Positions 34,189-42,640 of a stretch of 64,000 bases of DNA are shown piece after piece. The position numbers and the translations under genes were made by a program. The DNA is from an uncultured Saprospiraceae bacterium. Lineage in GTDB: Bacteria > Bacteroidota > Bacteroidia > Chitinophagales > Saprospiraceae. The stretch covers positions 1 through 64,000 of the forward strand of contig CAKZQC010000047.1 in NCBI GenBank assembly GCA_937139495.1, written 5' to 3'. Position 1 is the stretch's first letter. The number at the start of each line of letters is the position of its first letter. The notes under the pieces were generated by a model. That model worked only from the letters and a program-made list of their open reading frames with translations. It did no database searches and was not told the DNA's origin.

Positions 34189-34893
34189 TTAGTCCATGAC
34201 TAGGATATCTGCCAAGTGGTAGGTTTTGAGTGGCAATTGTTGTTGGTCGATGTAGGCTTGTAGGTGCATTAGGCACGACAAATCGGTGGAAACGATAGCA
34301 GTAGCTTCTAAATCAAGTGCTTGCTGTACTTTTTTGGCAGCCATAGCCACCGAGATTGGTTCGTATTTGACCGCAAAAGTACCGCCAAAACCACAACAAT
34401 TTTCGTTGGTTGGATAAACGACTTCCAATTTTTGGACTTGCTGCAAAAGCTGCCGAGGCTCTGCCTTGATGCTACATTCGCGCAAAGCTGCACAAGCATC
34501 GTGATACATCACTCTGGCATCAAAGGTAGGTTGTAGTTGTTGAATAGTAGGCAATTGCACCAAAAACTCGCTTAGCTCATAAATTGGAAGCTCTGCTGTC
34601 GTTGATTCTACTACATTCCCTAGATGATTGCGAACAAAACCCACACAAGAAGCCGAAGGACAAACTATGGGTATATTTTGTAGCCTGTACTGTTCCAAAT
34701 CTTGATAAAATTTAGTAGCAACGACCTTTGCAGGTTCTATTATTCCTGCATTGTAGGCAGGTTGCCCACAACAGGTCTGATTGGGATTGTACAGTACTTC
34801 GCAGCCCAAATCCTCCAGTATTTGTATCATATTCCAAGCCGTTTGGGCATAGAGTTGATCCACAAAACAGGGAATGAAAATAGCTACTTGCAT
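34189..34893 (-). CDS. lutA: LutA/LldE-like (Fe-S)-binding oxidoreductase subunit
   Basis: A 234-residue protein with two CCG-type cysteine-rich domains: CCGQPAYNAG with the upstream FIPCFVD, and CCGFGG with HDACAALRE, plus CPSASC between them. This is the layout of LutA/YkgE, part of the three-protein L-lactate oxidation system. lutB and lutC are not adjacent here, so its partners must lie elsewhere or its role differs (heterodisulfide-reductase-like electron transfer). It is 13 bases downstream of apaG on the same strand. Confidence 0.75.
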   Translation of the reverse strand: MQVAIFIPCFVDQLYAQTAWNMIQILEDLGCEVLYNPNQTCCGQPAYNAGIIEPAKVVATKFYQDLEQYRLQNIPIVCPSASCVGFVRNHLGNVVESTTAELPIYELSEFLVQLPTIQQLQPTFDARVMYHDACAALRECSIKAEPRQLLQQVQKLEVVYPTNENCCGFGGTFAVKYEPISVAMAAKKVQQALDLEATAIVSTDLSCLMHLQAYIDQQQLPLKTYHLADILVMD

Positions 34894-34906
34894 ACGCAGA
34901 AGGCTC

Positions 34907-35296
34907 TTAGTTGTATTTGAAAGGAGGTATCAAGTAAAATTTAGGTACAATAACCTCAAAAAGATGATCATCAACCAATCGTTTCATCTGAAAAGTGCCG
35001 TGCATCGTCCCCATTTCGGTACGCATTGGGCTACCTGATACATACTGATGTACTTCGCCAGTAGCCAGTACGGGCGTTTGCCCTACTACACCTTCGCCTT
35101 CTACTTCTCTAGCTCTGTTATTGGAATCCCAAATATACCAATGACGACGCAATAACTGCACGGTTTCGACACCTAAGTTTTCGATAGAAATCCGATAGGC
35201 ATGGATAAATTCGTGTTCCAATGGCTTGGAATACATCGGTTGATAGATAGGCTCTACCGTGATTTTGATATTGTATGTAATCGCCGTCTGAATCAT
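34907..35296 (-). CDS. apaG: ApaG domain protein
   Basis: A 129-residue protein consisting of a single ApaG/DUF525 fibronectin-III-like domain. The typical blocks YRISIENLG, LLRRHWYIWD, EGEGVVGQTPVL and PMRTEMGTMHGTFQM are all present. ApaG has been linked genetically to magnesium/cobalt resistance and dinucleotide metabolism, but its biochemical role is not settled. It sits between gmk and the LutA-like gene in one direction. Confidence 0.92.
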   Translation of the reverse strand: MIQTAITYNIKITVEPIYQPMYSKPLEHEFIHAYRISIENLGVETVQLLRRHWYIWDSNNRAREVEGEGVVGQTPVLATGEVHQYVSGSPMRTEMGTMHGTFQMKRLVDDHLFEVIVPKFYLIPPFKYN

Positions 35297-35338
35297 GCTA
35301 ATTTGAAATATACGCTTTAGAGTATGTACTTTGGTCTA

Positions 35339-35923
35339 TTAGACCATTTTCATTTTTTCTTCTACAAAATCGTTGACAAACTTTTCTGCATCTTGCAATG
35401 CCACATCTAAGTTATTATTAATAACAGTAACATCAAAGAAACGTTCATAGGTCATTTCTTCTTTGACTCTCGAAATTCTTCGCTTAAGACTTTTTTCGTC
35501 TTCTGTTTTGCGATTAATCAGGCGTTGCTTCAGATGCTCAAAGCTTGGTGGCTTGACAAACACCGTCAAAGCACGTTGTTTGTACTTGCGTTTGATGCGG
35601 TGGGCTCCCTTGACATCAATATCAAAAATAACGTGTTTACCCAATGCCCAAATGCGTTCTATTTCGCTCTCTAGCGTACCATAGAATTGATTTTCATAGA
35701 CTTCTTCCCACTCTACAAACTCTTCGTTCTCAATTTTGCGTTTGAATTCGCTTACCGAGAAAAAATAGTAGTCCATACCGTTGACTTCTCCATAACGTTG
35801 CTTGCGCGTGCAAGCAGAAATAGAGAAAGAAATATCTTGTCGGACTTTAAGCAAATGCTTAACAATGGTGGTTTTGCCTGCCCCCGATGGTGCAGTGAAA
35901 ATAATAAGTTTTTTATTATCCAT
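35339..35923 (-). CDS. gmk: guanylate kinase
   Basis: Phosphorylates GMP to GDP. I chose the ATG at 35923, giving MDNKKLIIFTAPSGAGKTT with the P-loop at residues 11-18. The ATG 60 bases upstream adds a hydrophobic extension not seen in the family. GMP-binding residues are visible in SACTRKQRYGEVNGMDYYF, and VIFDIDVKGA follows. The 194-residue length is normal. apaG follows after 42 bases. Confidence 0.95.
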   Translation of the reverse strand: MDNKKLIIFTAPSGAGKTTIVKHLLKVRQDISFSISACTRKQRYGEVNGMDYYFFSVSEFKRKIENEEFVEWEEVYENQFYGTLESEIERIWALGKHVIFDIDVKGAHRIKRKYKQRALTVFVKPPSFEHLKQRLINRKTEDEKSLKRRISRVKEEMTYERFFDVTVINNNLDVALQDAEKFVNDFVEEKMKMV

Positions 35924-36006
35924 TATAGTTTGGTCAGTTTTGTATGTGTTTCGGACAAAAAAAAAACTCACTAGGAGAGGCATAATTACCGCTTCGAAGC
36001 GAAGTG

Positions 36007-36037
36007 CAAAGGTAGTATTTTTTTGAGAATTAACAAT
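36007..36037 (-). promoter_or_regulatory. candidate gmk promoter
   Basis: On the minus strand a TTG and a -7 box TACCTTTG (36007-36014) are separated by 19 bases, matching the Bacteroidota consensus. A 12-base palindrome, CGCTTCGAAGCG, lies at 35991-36002 near the expected transcript start. The remaining part of the 35924-36197 gap has no gene. Confidence 0.55.
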
Positions 36038-36197
36038 ATTATCATTGTAAACCTTAGATTAGTAATGCACGACTTAGCCTGAAACTAGCAAAAAAATGCT
36101 ATTTTCGTACTTTGTTTTCACTAGTTTTCTGTTGATTTACTTCCTTTTGTGAAGGCACTTGCACAGAAAATACGTTATTACTTTAAATACAACTCTA

Positions 36198-37652
36198 ATG
36201 AAATATTTTTTTGTTACCTGTTTGCTTATTCTTTTTTCTGGCTTGGCTCAAGCACAAGATAGCTGTACTATTGTTGGTTATGTTTACGAACAAGACAACA
36301 AAGGTTACTTAAATGAAGTGGTACTAAGAGCGGCACTCGCTACCCACCCCACAACTTATCAGGCGACTACCAATCTGGCAGGTCAATTTGAGATTAGAGT
36401 ACCTGTACTTGACGAACCTTATACTTTTACGATTCAGAAAACGGCATTTGTAGTAAAAAAGAAGGTGGTAAAAACGACTCCTAACACGCCTGACAAACCG
36501 ATGTATTTATCAATTGAACTGGAACGCCAACCCGGTTATATATTGGACTTGAGTCTAATAGAGTTGGCAAATAGTGTCTCTGCCGACAGTGGTATTTATA
36601 GCATAGATGATGTGCGAATAGAGGTCTATAACAATACACTCCAACAGTCGGTTTTGGATATTGCGAAGCACCCTTATCCTTCTATCCAGATTCCGTTAGA
36701 GCAAGGTTATGAGTATATTTTTATGCTTCGCAAAAAGGGCTACTACACCAAGGAGCTTCGCGCTAATGTCAATGTTAATGGCTGTATTTTGTGTATGGAA
36801 GGTTTTGGAAGTGTCGTACCGAATGTAGTCGATAATTTGACGGAAGAAAATGCAAAAGGCATATTGAGCTCGTCTGTTACGCTCAAAAAAGTAGTGTTTG
36901 GCGAAAAGATGAAATTAGACAAGATTTATTACGACTTGGGCAAATCAACGCTTCGACCAGAAGCCAAAACCGAACTCAACACCTTGGTTCAGTTGCTCAA
37001 TAACAATCCTAACTTAGTCGTAGAATTGAGTTCGCATACCGATTCTCGTGGCAACAATACCTCTAACTTGCAACTCTCGCAGGCTAGAGCCAATAGTGTA
37101 ATGCAGTACATTAGTCAGCGAGTTACGCTCAAAGAAAACCAAGTCACCGCCAAGGGCTATGGAGAGCTACAACCTGTCAATAGTTGTGTCGATGGCGTGT
37201 CGTGTAGCGAAGAACAGCACCAACAAAATAGACGAACAGAATTGCTAGTTATTGATGTACTCATTGACAGCAAGAATACAGAGCGTTCGCTTGCTACTAT
37301 CATGCAAGAAAAAAACTTTGATAAAATACTCGCTGCCAACAATCAAAGTTATGCAGAAATTAAGCTTTCTTTGCGATGCAAAAATGGTTTGGGTTTTCAG
37401 CAGTTGCCTGCCAATTACACAGGTTACAAAATTGAGCTGCTTACCAGTACGCAACCAATTGACTGTGGTCATTATGCTCTACAAAAAGTCCCTAACTTGC
37501 AAGCAGATTTGGCAGGTAGTGCGGGGCTTTCCTTACTTGTAGCTACTGATTTTAGTACCTTAGTCGCTGCTCAACAAGCGGTGCCTATGTATCAAAAAGA
37601 TTTCACTTCGCTTCGTCTCGTCCACTATAATGGCGGCAAGCGACAAAAATAA
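36198..37652 (+). CDS. OmpA-family outer membrane protein
   Basis: I start at the ATG at 36198, which begins a clean signal peptide (MKYFFVTCLLILFSGLAQAQ); the frame extends 13 codons further upstream. An N-terminal carboxypeptidase-regulatory-like beta-sandwich (about residues 22-115) precedes the peptidoglycan-binding OmpA domain, with DLGKSTLRPEAKTELN, SSHTDSRG, LSQARANSVMQYI and NRRTELLV (about residues 230-350). About 130 C-terminal residues after it are of unknown fold. It probably anchors the outer membrane to the cell wall. Confidence 0.85.
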   Translation: MKYFFVTCLLILFSGLAQAQDSCTIVGYVYEQDNKGYLNEVVLRAALATHPTTYQATTNLAGQFEIRVPVLDEPYTFTIQKTAFVVKKKVVKTTPNTPDKPMYLSIELERQPGYILDLSLIELANSVSADSGIYSIDDVRIEVYNNTLQQSVLDIAKHPYPSIQIPLEQGYEYIFMLRKKGYYTKELRANVNVNGCILCMEGFGSVVPNVVDNLTEENAKGILSSSVTLKKVVFGEKMKLDKIYYDLGKSTLRPEAKTELNTLVQLLNNNPNLVVELSSHTDSRGNNTSNLQLSQARANSVMQYISQRVTLKENQVTAKGYGELQPVNSCVDGVSCSEEQHQQNRRTELLVIDVLIDSKNTERSLATIMQEKNFDKILAANNQSYAEIKLSLRCKNGLGFQQLPANYTGYKIELLTSTQPIDCGHYALQKVPNLQADLAGSAGLSLLVATDFSTLVAAQQAVPMYQKDFTSLRLVHYNGGKRQK

Positions 37653-37660
37653 TATAACTT

Positions 37661-38170
37661 ATGTTACTACTCCAAAATGGTGGATCGCTCCACCTCGATG
37701 CCAGCTTAACACTGAAACAAATGCAAGCGGTCAGCTGGCAACAAATAACCAAACGGTGGTTCATACGAATAATGGCGTTGGTCTTTTTGGGGCTTTTGGC
37801 AATGGTCTTGACGACCATTATTCAAGACCCTAGCCTAGCGACCATACAAGGGCTAACAGCACCATTGATTTTCTTTGTAGTATTGCCGCTGTTTATGCGT
37901 TGGAATATCAGCCGAGTCTATAAAGCCAACAAAGAGGATTTTGCGAATATGCACTATACCTTTGATGCCGAAAAAATCACAATCAAATCACCCAATAGTT
38001 CGGGCGGTTTTGGTTGGGATACGATTATCAAAATAGAAGACACCAAAGATTTTGTGCTGCTTTTTGCTACTCAAAAAATAGCATATATGCTTCCAAAGGT
38101 CGCTTTTGCGAATACCGCTCAGGTACAGGAATTTGTAGCGTATGCTCGTGGACGAGTGGAGGAAAAATAG
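37661..38170 (+). CDS. YcxB-like membrane protein
   Basis: A 169-residue protein with two central membrane segments (about residues 36-53 and 63-80) and a C-terminal cytoplasmic domain. The YcxB-like pattern is MHYTFDAEKITIKSPNSSGGFGWDTIIKIEDTKDFVLLFAT. It follows the OmpA-family gene by eight bases. The function of the YcxB-like family is unknown. Confidence 0.7.
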   Translation: MLLLQNGGSLHLDASLTLKQMQAVSWQQITKRWFIRIMALVFLGLLAMVLTTIIQDPSLATIQGLTAPLIFFVVLPLFMRWNISRVYKANKEDFANMHYTFDAEKITIKSPNSSGGFGWDTIIKIEDTKDFVLLFATQKIAYMLPKVAFANTAQVQEFVAYARGRVEEK

Positions 38171-38211
38171 CTCACGTTGATTCTTTTTATAACCAATTAT
38201 CCAAAAACAGT

Positions 38212-39369
38212 ATGAATTATTCGTCTCTATTTTTCTTCGTGCTTTTATTATTGTTTACAAGTTGTTCGCCCTCTTCGGATAAAATAGCAAAAGACGAAAC
38301 GATTACTTCTAACAATAAGAACAAAAAAATTCTCTCACTTGACTCTGCACCTATGTTAGATAGCGTTCCTATTTTAGATTTGGCACAAGCCAATCGCTTG
38401 GCTCAATTGCCGTTGAGTTGCCTTGAGCAAGAGTATCCCAACAAGCTCAATCAAGTTATTAGCTCCAATGCAGATTTGAAATCGCCTAGCGAATTGCACC
38501 CTGCTTTTTATGGTTGTTTTGATTGGCATTCTGCTGTGCATGGACATTGGTCGTTAGTGGCATTGCTCAAGCATTTTCCAGCACTCGACAGTGCCGACTT
38601 GATTAGAACTAAGCTCGCTCAGCGAATTAGCAAGCAAAATATAGAAAAAGAACTGCTGTATTTCGATACGCCACACAATCAATCTTTTGAGCGGACGTAT
38701 GGCTGGGCCTGGTTGCTCCAACTGGCTCTAGAGCTACACACTTGGGACGATGGTCTAGCTAGAGAATTAGAAACCAATTTGCAGCCGTTAACAGATTTAA
38801 TTGTTCAGAAGTATCTAACTTTTTATCCTAAATTATATTATCCTTTGCGCATCGGAACGCACAACAATACCGCTTTTGGGATGAGTTTTGCATATGATTA
38901 TGCCGTAGCTTTAGGCGATACCGCTCTCCAAAATACCATAGAAGAAGCAGCACTTCGTTTTTTTGAAAAAGACAAAAATGGTCCACTGGCGTGGGAACCT
39001 GATGGTTTCGATTTTCTTTCGCCTTGTTTGGAAGAGGTTCGTATTATGCAAAAAGTATTGGATTTGCAGCATTTCGAAAGCTGGATAGATGATTTTTTAC
39101 CGCAGCTCAAAGACCGTAATTTTGCATTGGAAGTCGGTGTTGTGACCGACCGTCAAGACGGACATTTGGTACACCTTGATGGACTCAATTTTAGTCGGGC
39201 GTGGTGTTTGTCTGGTTTGGCACAAGAGTATCCAGATTATGCTCATTTGCAAAATATAGCTAGCCAACATTTGGCTCACTCCCTACCGACTATTACCGAT
39301 GGAAATTATGAAGGTGGACATTGGTTGTCTAGCTTTGCTATTTATGCTTTATTGAACAATGGTAATTAG
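38212..39369 (+). CDS. DUF2891 family lipoprotein
   Basis: The open frame extends upstream into the YcxB-like gene, but the ATG at 38212 starts a lipoprotein signal with lipobox LLFTSC (Cys18). The 385-residue protein has the DUF2891 signature SELHPAFYGCFDWHSAVHGHW and the blocks ERTYGWAWLLQLALEL and RIGTHNNTAFG. The family is predicted to be an alpha/alpha toroid with conserved His and Trp, as in glycan-active enzymes, but no activity is established. It is exported and membrane-anchored. Confidence 0.85.
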   Translation: MNYSSLFFFVLLLLFTSCSPSSDKIAKDETITSNNKNKKILSLDSAPMLDSVPILDLAQANRLAQLPLSCLEQEYPNKLNQVISSNADLKSPSELHPAFYGCFDWHSAVHGHWSLVALLKHFPALDSADLIRTKLAQRISKQNIEKELLYFDTPHNQSFERTYGWAWLLQLALELHTWDDGLARELETNLQPLTDLIVQKYLTFYPKLYYPLRIGTHNNTAFGMSFAYDYAVALGDTALQNTIEEAALRFFEKDKNGPLAWEPDGFDFLSPCLEEVRIMQKVLDLQHFESWIDDFLPQLKDRNFALEVGVVTDRQDGHLVHLDGLNFSRAWCLSGLAQEYPDYAHLQNIASQHLAHSLPTITDGNYEGGHWLSSFAIYALLNNGN

Positions 39370-39373
39370 TTCT

Positions 39374-39460
39374 AAGTAAGTGGACAAAAGTTTTTGGCAT
39401 TTCTGTGCAATGGTAGGTAGCTCTAAATTTAAAACGTTATTCACTTTTGTCCACCTACTT
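39374..39460. repeat. 87-bp inverted-repeat element (possible mini-MITE)
   Basis: AAGTAAGTGGACAAAAG (39374-39390) and CTTTTGTCCACCTACTT (39444-39460) are inverted copies matching at 16 of 17 positions, around 53 bases with no gene. It begins four bases after the DUF2891 gene stop. Confidence 0.5.
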
Positions 39461-39516
39461 AATACAGGGCAACAATTAAAAATATTTACTCCGAAGTTGG
39501 TTTTAAATAGATTATT

Positions 39517-40302
39517 ATGAAAAGAATACATGCTTTTGAGTGGGAAGATTTTGCTTGGTTTCCTCACATTTTGAGAATACCAATGACTCGTTATATTGTG
39601 ACCTTGCATGGTTTGTCCAAAACTCCTAGGGATTTGGCTCAAATTCTGGATAAGTTGCTTCAGAAAACGAAGTACAGACAAGTGTACGATTTGTGTTCGG
39701 GCAGTGGCGGCCCTATGGTAGCTACACACGAACTATTGCGACAAGAATACGGCTATTCAGATTTGAAATTGACGATGACCGACTTGTATCCCGCTGGCAT
39801 TGCCGACGAAATCAACGCTCGCAAGTTGCCAAATTTGGATTATGCCACACAATCGGTTGATGCCACAGCTGTTGACCCTGCCAAACAAGGTATCAGAACG
39901 ATTATTTGTGGTTTTCATCACATGCGCCCCAAAGTAGCACAAGCCATTCTGAAAGATGCACAAGACAAGCAGCAGCCTTTTTGTGCGTACGAAATAAGTG
40001 ACAATGCTGCTCCTCATGCTATTGCTTGGCTGTCTTTTCCTATTGTATTTTTAACGGTATTTTTGTTAACTCCTTTTATTCGACCACTTACGTGGCAACA
40101 ATTGGTTTTTACGTATTTGATTCCTGTACTGCCACTCTTGATAGCCTGGGACGGCACCATATCCAATATGCGTACCTACACAGAAAATGACCTCAATAAT
40201 CTACTTGACCCAATCCGAAACGACGATTATACTTGGGATATTGCTAAAGTGAAGCAAGCAGGTGTTAGTAAAATTTATATTCTTGGTTACCCTAATTCAT
40301 AA
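39517..40302 (+). CDS. class I SAM-dependent methyltransferase-like protein with C-terminal membrane segments
   Basis: A 261-residue protein. The SAM-binding motif VYDLCSGSGGPM (about residues 56-67) and an acidic motif II (MTDLYP) are clear, followed by FCAYEISDNAAPHA. Two hydrophobic segments near residues 170-185 and 195-210 suggest membrane attachment, unusual for this fold. The substrate is unknown. The thioredoxin-like gene begins five bases after the stop. Confidence 0.75.
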   Translation: MKRIHAFEWEDFAWFPHILRIPMTRYIVTLHGLSKTPRDLAQILDKLLQKTKYRQVYDLCSGSGGPMVATHELLRQEYGYSDLKLTMTDLYPAGIADEINARKLPNLDYATQSVDATAVDPAKQGIRTIICGFHHMRPKVAQAILKDAQDKQQPFCAYEISDNAAPHAIAWLSFPIVFLTVFLLTPFIRPLTWQQLVFTYLIPVLPLLIAWDGTISNMRTYTENDLNNLLDPIRNDDYTWDIAKVKQAGVSKIYILGYPNS

Positions 40303-40307
40303 TTTAT

Positions 40308-40736
40308 ATGCTAGAAAGAAAAAAACAGATTGCAGGCTTGCAATTGACCACAATAGAAGATAAAATGATTACCATTGGAGCAGGCAGCCCCTTACCTACT
40401 TTACTGGTATTATTTACGACTTGGTGCGGCTCTTGCCAAAAAGCTGCCCCTATTATTAGCAGTACTTTTGGTCGCTATACCGATAGGTTGCAATTAGTTG
40501 GTATTGGTCGAGAACATACCGCCGAAGAACTCCAAGAATGGGCAACCGAGATTGATAGTCAATACCAATTGGTCGCTGATGCCGATAGAGCATTATTTCA
40601 GCAGTTTGCGACCATGCACGTCCCTCGATTCTACTTAATAGACACGACAGGCAAAGTCCTCTATCAAGATGTCAATTGGCACCCGTTTATGTTGGAAGAT
40701 ATACAAGTGGCAATTGATAAATTATTGAAAAAATAA
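40308..40736 (+). CDS. thioredoxin-like (TlpA/AhpC-type) protein
   Basis: A 142-residue protein with a thioredoxin fold and a redox motif TTWCGSCQKA (Cys-Gly-Ser-Cys, about residues 41-48), plus the cis-Pro in HVPRFYLID. No signal peptide is seen, so a cytoplasmic disulfide reductase or peroxidase-like role is possible. It sits tightly between the methyltransferase-like gene and the YfcC transporter gene. Confidence 0.82.
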   Translation: MLERKKQIAGLQLTTIEDKMITIGAGSPLPTLLVLFTTWCGSCQKAAPIISSTFGRYTDRLQLVGIGREHTAEELQEWATEIDSQYQLVADADRALFQQFATMHVPRFYLIDTTGKVLYQDVNWHPFMLEDIQVAIDKLLKK

Positions 40737-40754
40737 TTCCCAAAAAATAACAAC

Positions 40755-42410
40755 ATGAAGAAGATTAACTTTCCGACCGCTTACACGGTGCTGCTCATTA
40801 TTGCCGCCTTGGTCGCTGGCTTGACTTACTTGGTGCCTGCTGGCAAATATGAGCTATTGCAATACATCTCTAACGATGCAGAAGTGGAACAATTAGCCCA
40901 AAAAGTTGGCGATAATACGTTCTATTACGCCCCTACTCAAAGCACACTCGATAGTTTGGGTATTACGATTGATTTGGCAGCCATCAGAGCAGGAAAAGAC
41001 ACCAATTTTTCTATCGAAAAAAGCATGGTCAAAAAAGGTACTTTTCTGCACATTGGCAAAGATACGACTATCGAATACGCTGCCACTCAAGCCGTGTTGG
41101 ACAAATTCAAAATAAAAGCCGACATTGAAAAATTCTTGAATAATAAAATCAAAAAGCCTGTCGCTGTTCCGAATAGCTATTATGAGGTAGAAGCTAATCC
41201 ACAAGGACTTACGGCTTTCGTACAATCGCCCTTGCGAGGTGTACAAGAAGGAATTGATATTATTTTATTTGTCCTAATTATTGGTGGCTTTATTGGTCTT
41301 ATCAATTACAGCGGGGCTTTTGATGCAGGCGTATCGGCACTGGCTACGAGCATGCAAGGGCGAGAAACCCTATTGATTGTCTTAGTTACTTTCTTGATAG
41401 CTTTGGGCGGCACTACCTTTGGGTTGGCAGAAGAAACGATTGCCTTCTACCCTATTTTGGTGCCTATTTTTATTGCTGCTCGCTACGATGCTATTGTGGC
41501 ATTGGGAGCTATTTATATTGGTTCTTCTGTTGGTACAATGGTCTCTACGGTCAATCCATTTAGTGCTATTATTGCTTCTGATGCCGCAGGTATCAACTGG
41601 GCAGATGGCTTGTTGAGTCGTGGTATTATGTTGGTGCTTTGTTTGGGCGTTTGTTTGTGGTATATTATCCGCTATGCGGAGCGTATTCGCAAAGATCCAA
41701 CACAGTCGATTATTTATGACCAAAAACAAGAAATAGAAGCCATGTTTGCTATTGATAAAGATGCTGCTTCTATCGCTTTCACAACACGTATCAAACTGAC
41801 TTTAATCATTTTTGCCCTTTCTTTTGGCGTGATGATTTATGGCGTTTATAGCTTAGATTGGTGGTTTTTGGAGATGACAACTGTCTTTTTTGTCGCTTCT
41901 GTTATTGTGGGCTTTGTCGCAGCCATTCCCGAAAAAACATTTGTAAGAGAGTTCGTAAAAGGCGCCAATGACTTGCTTGGTGTTGCCTTGATTATTGGCA
42001 TTGCCAGAGGCATTACTATCCTTATGGATGAAGGAAATATTAGTGCTAGCTTGCTGTATTATGCTTCGGGTAGCGTCGAGGGCATGTCCAAGGGCATTTT
42101 TGCCAATGCGATGCTGTTTATTTATGGCGGTTTGTCGTTTTTTATTCCTTCTTCTTCGGGTATGGCAGTACTTTCTATGCCTGTCATGGCACCACTTGCC
42201 GACGTGGTCGATGCTCCTAGAGAGGTCGTCGTAGATGCCTATCAGATGGGTATGGGATTGATGGCATTCATTACCCCTACGGGCTTAATTTTGGCTTCTT
42301 TGGCTATGGTCAATGTCACGTACGATAAATGGCTCAAATTTGTGCTGCCCCTCTTGGGAATCTTGACAGTTATGAGCATGATTTATTTGACGATTAAGGT
42401 ATATTTGTAG
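40755..42410 (+). CDS. YfcC-family membrane transporter
   Basis: A 551-residue integral membrane protein of the YfcC/ion-transporter superfamily, often annotated as a basic amino acid or C4-dicarboxylate transporter. The N-terminus has FPTAYTVLLIIAALVAGLTYLVPAGKYE, the family's typical first helix. A long extracytoplasmic insertion (about residues 35-140) follows, then at least ten further helices. The motif GTTFGLAEETIAFYPILVP is well kept, and FFIPSSSGMAVLSMPVMAPLAD marks the second half. The substrate is unknown. Confidence 0.82.
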   Translation: MKKINFPTAYTVLLIIAALVAGLTYLVPAGKYELLQYISNDAEVEQLAQKVGDNTFYYAPTQSTLDSLGITIDLAAIRAGKDTNFSIEKSMVKKGTFLHIGKDTTIEYAATQAVLDKFKIKADIEKFLNNKIKKPVAVPNSYYEVEANPQGLTAFVQSPLRGVQEGIDIILFVLIIGGFIGLINYSGAFDAGVSALATSMQGRETLLIVLVTFLIALGGTTFGLAEETIAFYPILVPIFIAARYDAIVALGAIYIGSSVGTMVSTVNPFSAIIASDAAGINWADGLLSRGIMLVLCLGVCLWYIIRYAERIRKDPTQSIIYDQKQEIEAMFAIDKDAASIAFTTRIKLTLIIFALSFGVMIYGVYSLDWWFLEMTTVFFVASVIVGFVAAIPEKTFVREFVKGANDLLGVALIIGIARGITILMDEGNISASLLYYASGSVEGMSKGIFANAMLFIYGGLSFFIPSSSGMAVLSMPVMAPLADVVDAPREVVVDAYQMGMGLMAFITPTGLILASLAMVNVTYDKWLKFVLPLLGILTVMSMIYLTIKVYL

Positions 42411-42520
42411 GGTTAGACTAATAGAGTTTAGATACTAGACGAATAGACTTGCCAATTGTTAGACTTTTAGATTCAATTAAAAAGTCTAGTTTCTAGCCTC
42501 TAAAAATCTAACTTCTATAT
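42411..42520 (+). repeat. TAGA-word repeat segment after the YfcC gene
   Basis: Contains TTAGATACTAG, TAGACTTTTAGATT and an inverted stem TAGACTTTT (42460-42468) with AAAAGTCTA (42480-42488). The words recur at 7907-7940, 43875-43990 and 44176-44203, suggesting one dispersed intergenic repeat family. Confidence 0.45.
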
Positions 42521-42553
42521 ACTGAATAAATCGTTCAACTACTTTTTTCTTAG

Positions 42554-42561
42554 TAACTTTG
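42554..42561 (+). promoter_or_regulatory. candidate -7 box of the gcdH promoter
   Basis: TAACTTTG matches TAnnTTTG, about 80 bases upstream of the gcdH ATG. A small leader hairpin, AATCGC-TCTG-GCGATT (42575-42590), follows. The -33 region is not clear. Confidence 0.5.
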
Positions 42562-42640
42562 CAGCGAATCAACTAATCGCTCTGGCGATTGTTTTAATGA
42601 AATAAGTTGTTCAAAAAATAACCAACCAAACCTTACGGAA

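Noticed and set aside
35924..35983. Upstream ATG for gmk
   Set aside because: It would add a hydrophobic 20-residue extension not found in guanylate kinases; the ATG at 35923 places the P-loop at the usual distance.
38014..38211. N-terminal extension of the DUF2891 protein
   Set aside because: The added 66 residues overlap the YcxB-like gene in another frame and would bury the lipoprotein signal peptide.
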